From: Scleroderma bovista
Lineage: Eukaryota; Basidiomycota; Agaricomycetes; Boletales; Sclerodermataceae
DNA length: 31,899 nt
NCBI GenBank assembly: GCA_037178675.1
Contig: JAYMGJ010000571.1
Span: 1 to 31,899, forward strand
Direction of reading: 5' to 3'
Position 1 is the first letter of the stretch, and every line of letters begins with the position of its first letter. This document shows positions 31,606-31,899 of this stretch, one piece after another. The notes under the pieces are model-generated. The model searched no databases and had not been told where the DNA came from. It worked only from the letters and a program-made list of their open reading frames with translations. Both the position numbers and the translations under genes were made by a program.

Positions 31606-31885
31606 ATGTCCTTTGAGATTCAGAAGTATATTTTCACTTTCCTGTTCTTCATTTTTACTCATCTAATTGGTTAGGGCTAATCTTGATGCCATGAATTCTT
31701 GTGCTCGTCAAGAGATGAATATCAAAACTCGACAGATTCTTTTGGCAGAATTCAAGGAGGGGATCTGGACAGCTGAGCAGTATCGTGAACAGATTGCTCT
31801 TCTCAATGGTGATGAGGCCCCTCATCAGGCTGCCAAGAAAGCACAGGAATACTCTCCTGATTGGGATGAAGATTTAGACATTTAG
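31606..31885 (+). CDS. Small two-exon protein, 76 aa, unknown function
   Basis: Exons 31606-31625 and 31675-31885 (TAG) join in phase across a 49-bp intron (GTATAT..GTTAG). The peptide starts MSFEIQK and is mainly helical (CARQEMNIKTRQILLAEFK, then GIWTAEQYREQIALL), with a polar linker and an acidic tail WDEDLDI. Short proteins with this start and an ..EFKxGxxTxEEYR.. helix pair are familiar from Agaricomycete genomes, sometimes as the N-terminal part of longer proteins. No function is known to me. An E-box and TATA-like sequence lie about 160 bp upstream. Confidence 0.6.
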
Positions 31886-31899
31886 TTTTCACTTCATCT

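Overview
The window looks like repeat-rich nuclear DNA of a basidiomycete fungus, most likely an Agaricomycete. The protein-coding genes are cut by many short GT..AG introns (about 35-62 bp), and the gene content is typical of that class: a KDZ (Kyakuja-Dileera-Zisupton) transposase with its cysteine cluster, a TET/JBP-type dioxygenase, a Ty3/Gypsy element, and an Hsp104 fragment next to a CGGGT-rich repeat. All exon structures were assembled by eye from splice sites and reading phase; no database or transcript was consulted.

Left flank (1-8750). A multi-exon gene of an uncharacterised fungal family (52-1896) carries one frameshift. It is followed by a largely featureless stretch, then by a Ty3/Gypsy retrotransposon (5' LTR about 3229-3836, gag-pol 3907-6891) that stops inside the reverse transcriptase domain. 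After it come exons of another multi-exon gene (6961-about 8430) whose 3' end seems to lie 20 kb away at 28969-29227. The most natural reading is that a large element inserted into this gene.

Central region (about 8755-28620). This appears to be a composite KDZ-type element. It holds an intact 231-aa orphan gene (10200-10989, minus), a TET/JBP 2-oxoglutarate/Fe(II) dioxygenase (11265-12527, plus), the KDZ transposase (14853-17632, minus), a 12-exon orphan gene (17713-20114, plus), a Ser/Pro-rich orphan gene (20192-21504, minus) and a four-exon gene with a cysteine cluster and coiled coil (25123-27065, minus). Between them lie 16-17 bp minisatellites sharing a TTGTGCC core, a 1.4-kb near-perfect palindrome, duplicated blocks, a probable reverse-oriented retroelement remnant and a 336-bp MITE. 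Related direct repeats lie near both edges (about 9050-9990 and 28170-28620).

The most striking result: five of these six genes have exactly one in-frame stop each, always TGA, in otherwise continuous multi-exon frames. At the positions where the family residue is recognisable, Arg (CGA) is expected. Among CpG-to-TpG changes, CGA to TGA is the only one that makes a stop, so the pattern points to decay of methylated CpG. In the transposase and the dioxygenase the stop precedes catalytic residues. The Gypsy reverse transcriptase and the MITE show the same kind of substitution. One plausible story is an element encoding a 5-methylcytosine oxidase that was itself methylated and inactivated.

Right flank (28970-31899). 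It contains the displaced 3' end of the interrupted gene, a TTGCAAC minisatellite, a 5'-truncated Hsp104/ClpB gene, a tiny TATA-driven gene for a 33-aa protein with two DnaJ-type CxxCxGSG knuckles, and a two-exon 76-aa gene.
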